From the NCBI RefSeq assembly GCF_026013565.1, contig NZ_JAPDOB010000002.1, positions 1,116,001 through 1,180,000 of the forward strand: 64,000 nucleotides of DNA, written 5' to 3'. Origin of the DNA: Sphingomonas arvum (GTDB lineage: Bacteria; Pseudomonadota; Alphaproteobacteria; Sphingomonadales; Sphingomonadaceae). Under the pieces are notes generated by a model. The model was given only the letters and a program-made list of their open reading frames with translations, was not told the DNA's origin and made no database searches. The position numbers were made by a program, and so were the translations under genes. Positions 6,455 to 16,076 of the stretch are shown here, piece by piece. The stretch's first letter is position 1. Each line of letters opens with the position of its first letter.

Positions 6455-9031
6455 TTAGAAGCCGAGGGCCAGCGTCGCCTGGAAGGTGCGCGGTGCGCCA
6501 ACCGAGAAGCGCGGTCCACCGGACAGCGTGTTCTGTGTGTTGATGTTGCCGAAGTAGTACTTGTCGAACAGGTTGATGACGCTGAAGCGCACGCTCGAGT
6601 TCTTCAGGTACTCGCCAAGGTCGTAGCGCAGGTCGCCGTCGACGGTCGTGTAGGCGTCGGTCCGGCCGCGATTGTCGATCGGCAGGTTGCCGACGTTCGC
6701 GATCGTGCCGACCCGGCCGTTGTCGTCGGTTGAGAAGCGCTTGCTGACATACTTGGTCTGCACGCCGAGCGACAGCGGACCGAAGTTTTTCTGCACGCGG
6801 CCACCGAAGGTCCACTTCGGCGTCTCGACGAACTCCGCGCCCTTGGTCAGCACGAACACGCAGGTGCTGCCCGACGTGGTGTTGGCAAGGCAGGCGGTGT
6901 TGCCGGCCGGGCCCAGGATGTTCTCCGCCAGCTTCGACTTGATGTACGAAGCATAGACATAGAGGCTGAGGTCGCGAACCGGCCGGTAGCTGACCTGCCC
7001 GTCCAGGCCGTAGGCCTTGGCGTCGCCCACGTTGCGGTCGACCGTCGAACCGAACGTCGGGCTGTTGGGATCGAGATCCTGGGCCGTCACGATGCGGTTC
7101 TTGTAGTCGACGTAGTAGCTCGCCAGCTGCGCCTGCAGACGGCCCGAGCGGAAGCGATAGCCCAGCTCGTAGCTGTTGGTCGTTTCCGGCGTCGGATCCA
7201 GCACCACCGAGCGGTACAGGTTGTCGGTCGAGGGCGAGGAGAAGTTCTTGCCGTAGCTGACGTATACGCTGTGGCCGCCCGAGAAGTCGTACGAGGCGCC
7301 GGCCGACGGCAGCAGCGGGCTGTACTTCACGGTCCGCTCAAAGGGCGCGAAGTAGCGCGTGCCCAGGCCCGCCTGCGGGTTGGTCGCGGTGAAGCCCGGC
7401 AGGATCGGGTTCGGGTTGCTGGTGCAGTACGGGTTGCCGGCGGTGACCGACGCGCCGCCGGCCGCACCGGTACCGGTGCCGCCGAACGTGTTGGAGCCGT
7501 TCGACGTGTAGCAATACTGGTTCAGCTCACGCTTGAACCAGGGCGCACGCAGGCCAGCCGTGAATGTCAGCTTGTCGTTCAGGAACCGGCCGAAATATTC
7601 AAAGCTCAGCTGCTGCAGCTGGGCGATCGACAGACGATCGCGGTTCTGCAGAGCCAGACCGTCGGCGGTGGTGACGCGGGCGTCCTCCGACTTCTTGCCG
7701 CCGAACACGCTGAGCGGATTGCCGTTCAGGTCGACGAAGCCGAACTCGCCGGTCTGGCGATGGTGGCCGCGATCAAACGTGTAGGCGACGCGCACGCGGT
7801 GTTGCGGGCTAATCTCGTACACCAGCGAGCTCAGCAGCGTGTAGCGGTTCGTGCGGGTGTTGCTCGGCTGGTAGAGCCGCACCGTGTCGAGGGTGTCGCC
7901 ATCACCGTTTAGGTCGACGCCGACCTGCGTGGTCGCACCGCGCAGGCGGTTGTCGCGCTCGTTGATGGTGGTGGTGCCGCCGCCGTTCGCCAGCGTGAAC
8001 TGGTAGCCGGGGTCGGCCGTGAAGATGAGGCCCGGTGCCAGCGTCAGCCGTAGCTGCCCACGCACGTTGCCGGTGTTCGACGGGTTGATGCGCAGGTTGT
8101 AATAGTTGGTGCAGGTCGACGGAGCGAGGCCGAAGACCGACGACCCAACAACGGACGTGGAGCCGTCGTTATCGGCGACACCGGCGGTCGGGATGTCGCG
8201 CGCGCACTGCTCGATGTTGTCGAAGTTGCGGTCGGCCAGGTAGTCGCTGACCAGGCCGTTGTTGTAGCTGTTGTTGCGATTGTAGTTGTAGTGGACGGCG
8301 ATCGACGCGAAGTCGCCCGAAGTGCCGAGCGGCTGGTAGATGCGGGCGTTGGCCTGCCGCTTGCGCAGCTGGCCCGGGCCCTTGAACTTGTCGTAGCGCT
8401 GGTCGGAGCCGGCGATGAACGCGCGAGTGCCGAAGCTGGTGAACTCGCCCGTGTCGATCATCGCGAAGTAGCGGTGAAAGTCGAAGCTGCCGAAGCCAGC
8501 CTTGAACAGCCCACTGAAATCGGTCGACGGCACTCGCGTGCGATAGCTGACCACGCCGCCGGCGGCCGACGGGGTCGGGGAGTCGACGTCGGTGGTGCCG
8601 AGGTTCACCGACACCTGGTCGATGATTTCCTGGTCCATCTGCTGGTTGGAGAAGATCGCGTAGTTGCCGGTGTCGTTCAGCGGCAGGCCGTCGAACAGCA
8701 GGGCGACGCGGTTACCCGGAAAGCCGCGGATGCGGAGGTTGCCGCCCGACGAACCATACGGGTCGGTGTTGGTGAAGTTGACGCCCGGGACGAGGTTGAT
8801 CGACTGCAGGATCGACTGACCCTCCGACTGCCGCACCAGCACTTCGTTGGTCAGGATGGAGCGCGTCTTGGGCACGTCCGGAACCACCACGCCGCCGACG
8901 CCGCGGTTACGGGTGCCGGTGACAACGACGGTCGCCGACTCTTCGGTCGTGGTCGTACCGGTCGACTGGGCGTAAGCGGTGGTCGGAAACACGGCCAGCG
9001 CACAGGTGGTCAAAAGAAGCGTCTTCTTCAC
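6455..9031 (-). CDS. TonB-dependent outer-membrane receptor
   Basis: An 858-residue outer-membrane transporter. It starts at a GTG at 9031 (VKKTLLLTTCALAVF), which gives a clean signal peptide ending at AYA-QS; a GAGGA site lies about 11 bases upstream. A longer upstream opening would spoil the signal peptide. After the signal comes a TonB-box-like ATVVVTG segment, then the plug (LRIRGFPGNRVALLFDGLPL), then a 22-strand barrel rich in Tyr, Asn and Gly, ending in ALGF with the terminal Phe used for barrel insertion. The substrate is unknown. The upstream neighbour on the same strand, 195 bases away, is a queuosine-precursor transporter, so an import role for such a precursor is possible but unproven. 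A strong terminator follows. Confidence 0.9.
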   Translation of the reverse strand: MKKTLLLTTCALAVFPTTAYAQSTGTTTTEESATVVVTGTRNRGVGGVVVPDVPKTRSILTNEVLVRQSEGQSILQSINLVPGVNFTNTDPYGSSGGNLRIRGFPGNRVALLFDGLPLNDTGNYAIFSNQQMDQEIIDQVSVNLGTTDVDSPTPSAAGGVVSYRTRVPSTDFSGLFKAGFGSFDFHRYFAMIDTGEFTSFGTRAFIAGSDQRYDKFKGPGQLRKRQANARIYQPLGTSGDFASIAVHYNYNRNNSYNNGLVSDYLADRNFDNIEQCARDIPTAGVADNDGSTSVVGSSVFGLAPSTCTNYYNLRINPSNTGNVRGQLRLTLAPGLIFTADPGYQFTLANGGGTTTINERDNRLRGATTQVGVDLNGDGDTLDTVRLYQPSNTRTNRYTLLSSLVYEISPQHRVRVAYTFDRGHHRQTGEFGFVDLNGNPLSVFGGKKSEDARVTTADGLALQNRDRLSIAQLQQLSFEYFGRFLNDKLTFTAGLRAPWFKRELNQYCYTSNGSNTFGGTGTGAAGGASVTAGNPYCTSNPNPILPGFTATNPQAGLGTRYFAPFERTVKYSPLLPSAGASYDFSGGHSVYVSYGKNFSSPSTDNLYRSVVLDPTPETTNSYELGYRFRSGRLQAQLASYYVDYKNRIVTAQDLDPNSPTFGSTVDRNVGDAKAYGLDGQVSYRPVRDLSLYVYASYIKSKLAENILGPAGNTACLANTTSGSTCVFVLTKGAEFVETPKWTFGGRVQKNFGPLSLGVQTKYVSKRFSTDDNGRVGTIANVGNLPIDNRGRTDAYTTVDGDLRYDLGEYLKNSSVRFSVINLFDKYYFGNINTQNTLSGGPRFSVGAPRTFQATLALGF

Positions 9032-9226
9032 GGCGGAGCAGTCCTCGATTGGCAGGGAAAACCCGATGCGTTCTGGGTCGAGGGGGCCGCTAAGCTCGGT
9101 TTGCGACAGAAGGGTGACTCTCCTGCGGGAGATCACCTTGTCCGTAACCGATGTTGCAGAAAAACAACGAAGCCGGTCGCCACCCCCGCGACTCGCGGCT
9201 GCCTAGAGCAGCTTAACCGGCTGTAA

Positions 9227-9895
9227 TCAAGCCGAGGTCCGGTCCAGCCGGTGTCCCAAACTGACAAAGAGGTAAATGAGTGGCGGAACGAGCACAATCG
9301 ACAGTGTCACCTTTGCCAGCATCTGCCCAAGCAGCAATTCGCCGATCGGGAACACGCCGTAGAAAGCGATGCCGATGAAGATCAGGGTGTCGACAATCTG
9401 ACTCAGCGCCGAGGCTACGGCCGAGCGCAACCAAAGCAGGCGCGAGCCCTCGCTGCCCTTTAGGCGGGTGAAGATGGTGACGTTGAGGAGGGTCGATATA
9501 CCGTAGGCCACAATGCCGCCGAGCCAGATGCGGGGCGTGCCGTTCATCATGGTCTCGAACGCGGACAGCCGGGCCGGGTCCATGTCGGCGGCGGGCGGAA
9601 CGGCGAGCACCAGGATCGTCAGCCCAAGGCTGACCAGCAGCGGAATGAAGCCCCACAGCACCAGCCGGTTGGCGGTGTTGCGACCGTGCAACTCCGCGAT
9701 GGAGGAACTGGTCACCACCAGGAGCAGGAAGGCGAAAATGCCGGCTTCCACCGCCAAGGGGCCGAGCGCGACCTGCTTGTTGCCGAGCACGCCGGCGATG
9801 CACACCATGCCGCCATAGAAGATGGAGAACAGGAACAGCGAGCGCGAGATGGCGGGCGGCTGGGAGGTGGCGTTGGCGGCGGCGGTCGTGTCCAT
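9227..9895 (-). CDS. yhhQ: queuosine precursor transporter, YhhQ/VUT family
   Basis: A 222-residue inner-membrane protein with about six hydrophobic segments. YhhQ of Escherichia coli takes up the queuosine precursors preQ0 and preQ1. Family signs are the N-terminal FYGGMVCIAGVLGNKQV segment, the acidic turn after the second helix, and the C-terminal QMLAKVTLSIVLVPPLIYL segment. The start is placed at the ATG at 9895 (MDTTAAAN); the open frame reaches further but the extra 26 residues are not membrane-like and overlap the divergent promoter region of the kinase gene at 9973. Together with tgt at 25217 it indicates that the cell can use salvaged queuosine precursors. Which precursor it carries is not visible in the sequence. 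Confidence 0.82.
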   Translation of the reverse strand: MDTTAAANATSQPPAISRSLFLFSIFYGGMVCIAGVLGNKQVALGPLAVEAGIFAFLLLVVTSSSIAELHGRNTANRLVLWGFIPLLVSLGLTILVLAVPPAADMDPARLSAFETMMNGTPRIWLGGIVAYGISTLLNVTIFTRLKGSEGSRLLWLRSAVASALSQIVDTLIFIGIAFYGVFPIGELLLGQMLAKVTLSIVLVPPLIYLFVSLGHRLDRTSA

Positions 9896-9972
9896 GGGCG
9901 CGGTGGCGTAACGGCTTGAGCGGCAATGGCAAGATTGACGGTTCGCCCCGCCACCCGTAACCGCGCCCGCCA

Positions 9973-10959
9973 ATGTCTTCCCGCCGCTTCGACGTGCTCG
10001 CCATGGGCGATGCGATTGTTGACGTCATCGCCACGTGCGACGACGGCTTTCTGCTTGCGCATGGCCTGCCCAAAGGCTCCATGCAGCTGCTGTCCACCGA
10101 ACAAGCGGACAAGTTGTACAACGCGATGGGTTCAGCGCGGGAGACCAGCGGCGGGTCGGCCGCCAACACCATGGCCGGAGTTGCGGCGATGGGCGGCCGC
10201 GCGGCGTTCGTGGGCCAGGTCGCAAGCGACCAGCTCGGCGCCATCTTTGCCCACGACATGCGGGCGCTTGGGGTGACGTTCGAGACGCCGGCTCTGGCGA
10301 ACGGCCACCCAACCGGACGCTGCCTGATCCTGGTCACGCCGGACGCCCAGCGGACCATGAACACCTGTCCAGGCGCCGCGCACCAACTCGCGCCCGCCGC
10401 CCTGGACGAGGCCGCCATCCGTGACGCCGCCATCCTCTATCTCGAGGGTTACTTGTTCGGCCCCGAACTGCCCCGCAGCGCCATGCATCGCGCGGTTGGG
10501 ATCGCCCGCAAGGCCGGCAACCAGGTCGCCTTCACCTTGAGTGAAAGCGTCTGCCTGCCGGGCCGCAAGGAAGGGCTGCAGGCGATGATCGCTGAGGGCG
10601 GCATCGACCTCATCTTCGCCAACGAGGCCGAGGTGCAGCAGCTGACCGGCCGAGGCGACCTCGACGGCGCCATTGCCGAGATCACCTCTCAAGTACCGAC
10701 TCTGGTGGTCACCCGCGGCGAGCATGGTGCGCTTGCGGTCGAGCGGGGCGAACGGACGGACGTGCCGGCCATTGCCGTGCAGAAGGTGGTCGACACCACT
10801 GGCGCTGGCGACTTGTTCGCCGCTGGCTTTCTCACCGCGCGGGCCATGGGCCACGGCATCGATCGCCAGCTGATGACTGGCGCCATCGCGGCCGCCGAAG
10901 TCATCGGCCATTTCGGCGCGCGGCCGATGAGTGATCTGAAGCAGCTGGTGAAGCTGTGA
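9973..10959 (+). CDS. adenosine kinase, PfkB family
   Basis: A 328-residue ribokinase-fold sugar/nucleoside kinase, probably ATP:adenosine phosphotransferase. Visible are the N-terminal GDAIVDVIA signature, the substrate-side GG pair at residues 60-61 within ETSGGSAANTM, and the C-terminal PfkB signature DTTGAGD with the catalytic Asp at residue 280. The annotation as adenosine kinase rests on overall similarity to the alphaproteobacterial enzymes so named; other PfkB sugar kinases have similar motifs. It leads an operon: its stop overlaps the start of the LOG gene by four bases (GTGA), and the nucleoside transporter follows 22 bases after that. This context supports a nucleoside as substrate. 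Confidence 0.85.
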   Translation: MSSRRFDVLAMGDAIVDVIATCDDGFLLAHGLPKGSMQLLSTEQADKLYNAMGSARETSGGSAANTMAGVAAMGGRAAFVGQVASDQLGAIFAHDMRALGVTFETPALANGHPTGRCLILVTPDAQRTMNTCPGAAHQLAPAALDEAAIRDAAILYLEGYLFGPELPRSAMHRAVGIARKAGNQVAFTLSESVCLPGRKEGLQAMIAEGGIDLIFANEAEVQQLTGRGDLDGAIAEITSQVPTLVVTRGEHGALAVERGERTDVPAIAVQKVVDTTGAGDLFAAGFLTARAMGHGIDRQLMTGAIAAAEVIGHFGARPMSDLKQLVKL

Positions 10960-11528
10960 TCCGCCGAGTCGCCGTCTACTGCGGCTCCGCCATGGGCGTG
11001 GAGCCCGCGTTCGCTGACATGGCGCGGGCGCTGGCCGACGAGATGGTGCGTCGCCGCATCGGCCTCGTCTACGGCGGTGGCCGGCTGGGGTTAATGGGCG
11101 TGGTCGCGGATGCGGTGCTGGCCGGGGGCGGCGAGGTGCACGGCGTGATCCCGCAGGCGCTCGTCGACAAGGAAGTGGCGCACACCGGCTGCACCAGCCT
11201 GTACACGGTGGCCGGCATGCACGAGCGCAAGGCGAAGATGACGGAGCTGTGCGACGGCTTCGTCGCGCTGCCCGGCGGCATCGGAACGCTCGACGAACTG
11301 TTCGAGGCATGGACGTGGAACGCGCTCGGCTACCATGCAAAGCCCTTCTGCCTGCTGGACGTGAACGGCTTCTGGAGCGGGTTATCGGGGTTCATGGACC
11401 ATGTTTCAGCAAGTGGCTTCTTGAGCGCGGATCGGCGTGCGCAGTTGCTGGAGGCGACCGATCCAGCTGGAGCCCTGGACAGGCTGGACGCGGCCGCGCG
11501 AACCGCTACGCAAGGCATGGTCTGGTAG
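10956..11528 (+). CDS. LOG family nucleoside 5'-monophosphate phosphoribohydrolase
   Basis: A 190-residue cytosolic Rossmann-fold protein of the LOG (Lonely Guy) family, also called TIGR00730. These enzymes split the N-glycosidic bond of nucleoside 5'-monophosphates; many bacterial members act on cytokinin riboside monophosphates, others on AMP or similar. The diagnostic PGGIGTLDE motif is at residues 106-114 (Glu114 catalytic), with the paired Arg91 and the YGGGRLGLMG phosphate-binding segment at about 39-48. The start is the GTG at 10956 inside the kinase stop, giving translational coupling. Being cotranscribed with adenosine kinase and a nucleoside transporter suggests a path from imported riboside to free base. 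Substrate preference cannot be decided from sequence. Confidence 0.88.
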   Translation: MIRRVAVYCGSAMGVEPAFADMARALADEMVRRRIGLVYGGGRLGLMGVVADAVLAGGGEVHGVIPQALVDKEVAHTGCTSLYTVAGMHERKAKMTELCDGFVALPGGIGTLDELFEAWTWNALGYHAKPFCLLDVNGFWSGLSGFMDHVSASGFLSADRRAQLLEATDPAGALDRLDAAARTATQGMVW

Positions 11529-11550
11529 GGCCGGGGAGGGCCGCACACGC

Positions 11551-12876
11551 ATGAACCACCTGTTCGGCCTCGTCGGGGTCGCGGCTATCCTGCTGCTCGC
11601 ATTCCTGCTGTCGAATGATCGACGGGCGATCCGGCCGCGCGTGGTTGGCGCCGCGTTCGCGCTGCAGTCGGTAATCGCCTTCCTGGTGCTCTACACGCCC
11701 TGGGGCCGCGCGGGCATTGAGGGCATGTCCCGCGGCGTCGCCAACTTGCTCGGCTATGCGGGCGAAGGGACCCAATTCCTGTTCGGTCCTTCGGAAAAGA
11801 ACCCACTGGCGCAGACCTTTGCCCTTGGTGCCCTGCCGGTGATCATCTTCTTCGCCGCGCTGGTTTCGATCCTCTACTATCTCGGCATCATGCAGCGGGT
11901 GGTGCGCTGGGTCGGTGGCGCGATCGGCTGGATCACGGGCATCGGCCGGGTCGAGGCGCTGGGCAGTGCGGCCAACATCTTCGTCGGCCAGTCGGAAAGT
12001 CCGCTGGTGGTCCGGCCCTATCTCGCCGCGCTGCCGCCGGCCAAGATTTTCACCTTGATGACGGTCGGCATGGCTGGCGTCGCGGGCACCATCCTGGCGG
12101 CCTATGCGACCCTGCTCGGGCCACAATACCTGCCCTTTCTTCTGGCCGCCGCCTTCATGTCGGCGCCAGGCGGCATCCTGATGGCCAAAATCATCATGCC
12201 GGATCCTCGCGATGATGTGGGTGCGGGGCCTGAGCGCGTTGAATTGCCGGAAGGTCGGATCAGCGCGCAGGGGCCTGCCGCACTGCTGCCCGAAGGGCGC
12301 AAGCCCGCGGAAACGGTTGAGATCGCCGAGACCTTCGAAGAGGGCGAGAAGCCGGCCAACATCATCATGGCCGCGGCCCAGGGCGCGCAGACCGGCGTCA
12401 AGCTGGCGGTGGCGGTCGGGGCCATGGTGCTGGCGTTCGTGGCACTGGTGGCGCTGGCGAATGGCCTGCTCGGCGGGGTGGGCGGCTGGTTCGGAGTGCC
12501 CGACCTCAGCTTCCAGCGGCTGGTCGGCTACCTATTCCAACCCTTCATGTTCCTGATCGGGGTGCCGTGGAACGAGGCGGGCGTCGCGGGCGGCCTGTTC
12601 GGGACCAAGATCGTCCTCAACGAATTCGTCGCCTTTATCGACCTCGGCAACGCCCAGGGCGCAGCCGCGGCGCTCAGCGCGCGCAGCCGGGCGATCGTTA
12701 CCTTCGCTTTGTGCGGCTTTGCCAATTTCAGCTCCATCGCCATCCAGATGGCGGTGACCGGCGGCCTCGCGCCCAACCAGCGCCCGGTCATCGCGCGGCT
12801 CGGCATCCGTGCGCTGATCGCCGGGAGCCTCGCCAACCTGATGAGCGCCGCGCTGGCGGGTATCATGATGCCTTGA
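11551..12876 (+). CDS. nupC: concentrative nucleoside transporter, NupC/CNT family
   Basis: A 441-residue inner-membrane symporter for nucleosides, driven by H+ or Na+. The start is the ATG at 11551, preceded by a purine-rich GGGGAGGG stretch; the open frame extends upstream into the LOG gene but not usefully. Family motifs include the GQSESPLVVRPYL hairpin segment near residue 150, the NEFVAF segment near residue 355 and the CGFANFSSIAIQ segment near residue 392. Between about residues 215 and 260 there is an acidic, non-membrane loop rich in Glu and Pro, as in many proteobacterial members. It is the third gene in an operon with adenosine kinase and the LOG enzyme, which suggests uptake followed by phosphorylation and cleavage. 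Confidence 0.9.
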   Translation: MNHLFGLVGVAAILLLAFLLSNDRRAIRPRVVGAAFALQSVIAFLVLYTPWGRAGIEGMSRGVANLLGYAGEGTQFLFGPSEKNPLAQTFALGALPVIIFFAALVSILYYLGIMQRVVRWVGGAIGWITGIGRVEALGSAANIFVGQSESPLVVRPYLAALPPAKIFTLMTVGMAGVAGTILAAYATLLGPQYLPFLLAAAFMSAPGGILMAKIIMPDPRDDVGAGPERVELPEGRISAQGPAALLPEGRKPAETVEIAETFEEGEKPANIIMAAAQGAQTGVKLAVAVGAMVLAFVALVALANGLLGGVGGWFGVPDLSFQRLVGYLFQPFMFLIGVPWNEAGVAGGLFGTKIVLNEFVAFIDLGNAQGAAAALSARSRAIVTFALCGFANFSSIAIQMAVTGGLAPNQRPVIARLGIRALIAGSLANLMSAALAGIMMP

Positions 12877-12922
12877 CCTCGCTCAATTGCGAGCCAGTTC
12901 CCTTGCGCGTAAGGCCGTTCCC

Positions 12923-13873
12923 ATGAGCACCGACCTCCTGACTCCCGACAAGATCGCTTCCGTTTCCCTGGCCGAGGCCGATCGCGACCCCGACGCCTTT
13001 GCGCAGGAGCTGGGCCACAGCTTCGAGGAATATGGCTTCGCGGTGATCGCCGACCACGGCATCCCACAGGAACTGATCGACCGCGCCGAGGAGCAGGCCA
13101 AGGCGTTCTTTGCACTGCCCGAAGAGATAAAGAAGAAGTACGCTCTGGGGCAGGGCGGAGCACGCGGCTACACGCCGTTCGGCATTGAGACCGCCAAGGG
13201 CCATAAGGCGCACGACCTCAAGGAATTTTGGCACGTCGGCCGGGAACTTGCCGCGGGTCACCAGTTCCGTGAGGTCATGGATGACAACGTGTGGCCAGCC
13301 GAAGTGCCCGGCTTCAAGGCGACCTTCTTGGAGCTCTACGACACCTTCGACCGGACCGGCCTCAAGGTGCTGTCCGCGATCGCCCGCTATCTCGGGATGG
13401 ACGAAGATTACTTCCGCGACACGGTCCGCGACGGCAATTCAGTGCTGCGCCTGCTGCATTATCCGCCCCAGACCGAGCCGACCGGCGAGCACATCCGTGC
13501 CGGCGCGCACGAGGACATCAATACCATCACCCTGCTGCTCGGTGCGGAAGAAGCTGGGCTGGAGTTGCTGACCAAGGACGGCCGGTGGATCCCGGTGTCG
13601 CCCAAACCCGGCCAGCTGGTGATCAACATCGGCGATATGCTGCAACGGCTGACCAACGGGAAGCTGCGCTCGACCTCGCATCGGGTGGTCAACCCGTCGC
13701 CCGACCGCGCGTCGAACGCGCGCTATTCCATGCCCTTCTTCCTGCACTTCCGGCCCGACTTCACCATCGAAGCATTGCCTGGCACCGTGCCAGCCGGCGA
13801 GCAGCCGAAGTGGCCACCGATCAGCAGCCACGACTACCTCCTAGAGCGGCTGCGCGAGATCAAGCTCACCTGA
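12923..13873 (+). CDS. 2-oxoglutarate/Fe(II) oxygenase, isopenicillin N synthase-like
   Basis: A 316-residue cytosolic oxygenase of the isopenicillin N synthase-like group. The double-stranded beta-helix shows a complete iron site: His196 and Asp198 in AHEDIN, and His253 in TSHRVV. The 2-oxoglutarate-binding Arg is Arg267 in ARYSMPFF (the R-x-S pair). The N-terminal part has the GFAVIADHGIP segment typical of plant-like members. The start is the ATG at 12923, since the extra 12 residues upstream carry no motif. It follows nupC by 46 bases on the same strand. Its substrate is unknown; members of this group modify hormones, amino acids or purines, so no reaction beyond 2-oxoglutarate-dependent oxidation is claimed. 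Confidence 0.82.
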   Translation: MSTDLLTPDKIASVSLAEADRDPDAFAQELGHSFEEYGFAVIADHGIPQELIDRAEEQAKAFFALPEEIKKKYALGQGGARGYTPFGIETAKGHKAHDLKEFWHVGRELAAGHQFREVMDDNVWPAEVPGFKATFLELYDTFDRTGLKVLSAIARYLGMDEDYFRDTVRDGNSVLRLLHYPPQTEPTGEHIRAGAHEDINTITLLLGAEEAGLELLTKDGRWIPVSPKPGQLVINIGDMLQRLTNGKLRSTSHRVVNPSPDRASNARYSMPFFLHFRPDFTIEALPGTVPAGEQPKWPPISSHDYLLERLREIKLT

Positions 13874-13956
13874 GGCTAGCCCGACGGCCAGGCTCCTGAT
13901 AGTTTCGCCTGGGCAACGGATCCTCATTCCGTTCTGGGCGAACAGGGGTGACCGCC

Positions 13957-14733
13957 ATGGGCGAGGTGTCAAGCGTCGAGGTTCGCGCGGTGAGCGCGCA
14001 GCGGCAAGGGCGGCAGTTGGGTCTGCCCCTGCTCGTCGCCAGCGCGACCATCCCCCTTGGGCTGGTGCTGTTCGCCACCTTCGGCCTCGCCATTCCGCCC
14101 CGCATGATCCTCGGCGACCCGGCGACCTTCACAGAGCAGCCTTCCTACCTCGGCCTGGTCTCGGACATGGGTTTCCTCGGCTGGTGGACCGCCGCCGTCG
14201 CCTGCCTGCTGGCCTGGTCGGTCGATGCGCCGTCCCGCTTGAGGCCGGTGCTGCTTGCGGGCGGGCTGCTCTCCGCGATCCTTTGCCTCGACGACCTGAT
14301 GCTGCTGCACGAATGGCTCGGTGAGAAGCCGTTCTTCCTGTTCTACGCGATCGCATCGATCACCTACGTCTGGCGCTATCGCGCGGTGCATCGCCAGGTA
14401 GGGCCCGCACTGCTCGCCGGCGCGCTCGTGCTCCTGGCGACCAGCCTCGGCGTGGACGCGATGCGCGATCTTTATGAGCACATTGGGCCGACGCTGGACC
14501 GGCTGGCCGGATCGATGCTGCACATCGACCTTGCCAGCCTGGGCCAGGGCCGCGCCGCGCCGATCGACACCTGGCGCTCCCGGCAGGGAGGGGATCCGAT
14601 GAACATGTCGCTCGACGACCTGCGCCGGATCGTCGAGGACGGCACCAAGTTCGCCGGCATCGTCACCTGGGCCGCTTACCATGTCGTCCTGGCACGCTTC
14701 AGCCTCACCGAGCGGCGCACGGCGGCCCTCTGA
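13957..14733 (+). CDS. integral membrane protein of unknown function
   Basis: A 258-residue protein with about six to seven hydrophobic segments starting near residue 25, and a 45-residue soluble loop between the last two. One segment contains a conserved-looking acidic pair and His (DDLMLLHEW). No known enzymatic or transport motif was recognised. The start could be GTG at 13948 or ATG at 13957; an AGGGG stretch at 13943-13947 is better spaced for the ATG, which I chose. It lies 83 bases after the oxygenase gene and on the same strand, and is followed by the recA promoter region. The acidic/His segment inside the membrane might bind a metal, but that is speculation. Confidence 0.55.
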   Translation: MGEVSSVEVRAVSAQRQGRQLGLPLLVASATIPLGLVLFATFGLAIPPRMILGDPATFTEQPSYLGLVSDMGFLGWWTAAVACLLAWSVDAPSRLRPVLLAGGLLSAILCLDDLMLLHEWLGEKPFFLFYAIASITYVWRYRAVHRQVGPALLAGALVLLATSLGVDAMRDLYEHIGPTLDRLAGSMLHIDLASLGQGRAAPIDTWRSRQGGDPMNMSLDDLRRIVEDGTKFAGIVTWAAYHVVLARFSLTERRTAAL

Positions 14734-14860
14734 GCGGCCGCCTTCAGCCGCCGCGCCGCGGATGAGCTTGCAGCTGGATTGGCCCTTGCGGGGCGGCTCC
14801 TGCGCGCTACACAGGTGCGGCTCGGCCAACTAATTGCCAGGCTTTCCTTCTCTATCTTGC

Positions 14861-14875
14861 GTTCTTCTCTTGTTC
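14861..14875 (+). promoter_or_regulatory. LexA (SOS) box upstream of recA
   Basis: GTTC, seven bases, GTTC: the direct-repeat LexA box of alphaproteobacteria. It lies 74 bases before the recA start. The second half site also takes part in a short inverted repeat GTTCT-ACA-AGAAC. A possible -35 (TTGTTC, 14870-14875) overlaps the box and a weak -10 (about 14893) follows at 17 bases, so LexA bound here would block the promoter. lexA itself is in the window at 28227. Confidence 0.85.
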
Positions 14876-14948
14876 TACAAGAACGTAAAGAGTACATCCG
14901 GTCCGAAGCGGAGTGTTTTCGCGAAGAGCGGTTTGAGAGGATGAGGGC

Positions 14949-16019
<1,071 letters not shown>

Positions 16020-16041
16020 GCTTCCTCCCGGTACTTGAATA

Positions 16042-16071
16042 GGTCGGCGTGCTCGGAAGAGCGCGCCGGCC
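16042..16071 (+). terminator. intrinsic terminator between recA and the efflux gene
   Basis: A 13-pair stem (GGTCGGCGTGCTC with GAGCGCGCCGGCC, two wobbles) with a GGAA loop, followed by TTGCTTCATT. It begins 23 bases after the recA stop. The convergent efflux gene ends at 16077, so the hairpin could stop both transcripts; the T-rich tail favours recA. Confidence 0.7.
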
Positions 16072-16076
16072 TTGCT

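Noticed and set aside
8291-9226. Long open frame antisense to the TonB-dependent receptor
   Set aside because: It mirrors the receptor codons in a GC-rich gene. Composition is Arg/Ala/Val-rich with no motif or ribosome site; the receptor is clearly the real gene.
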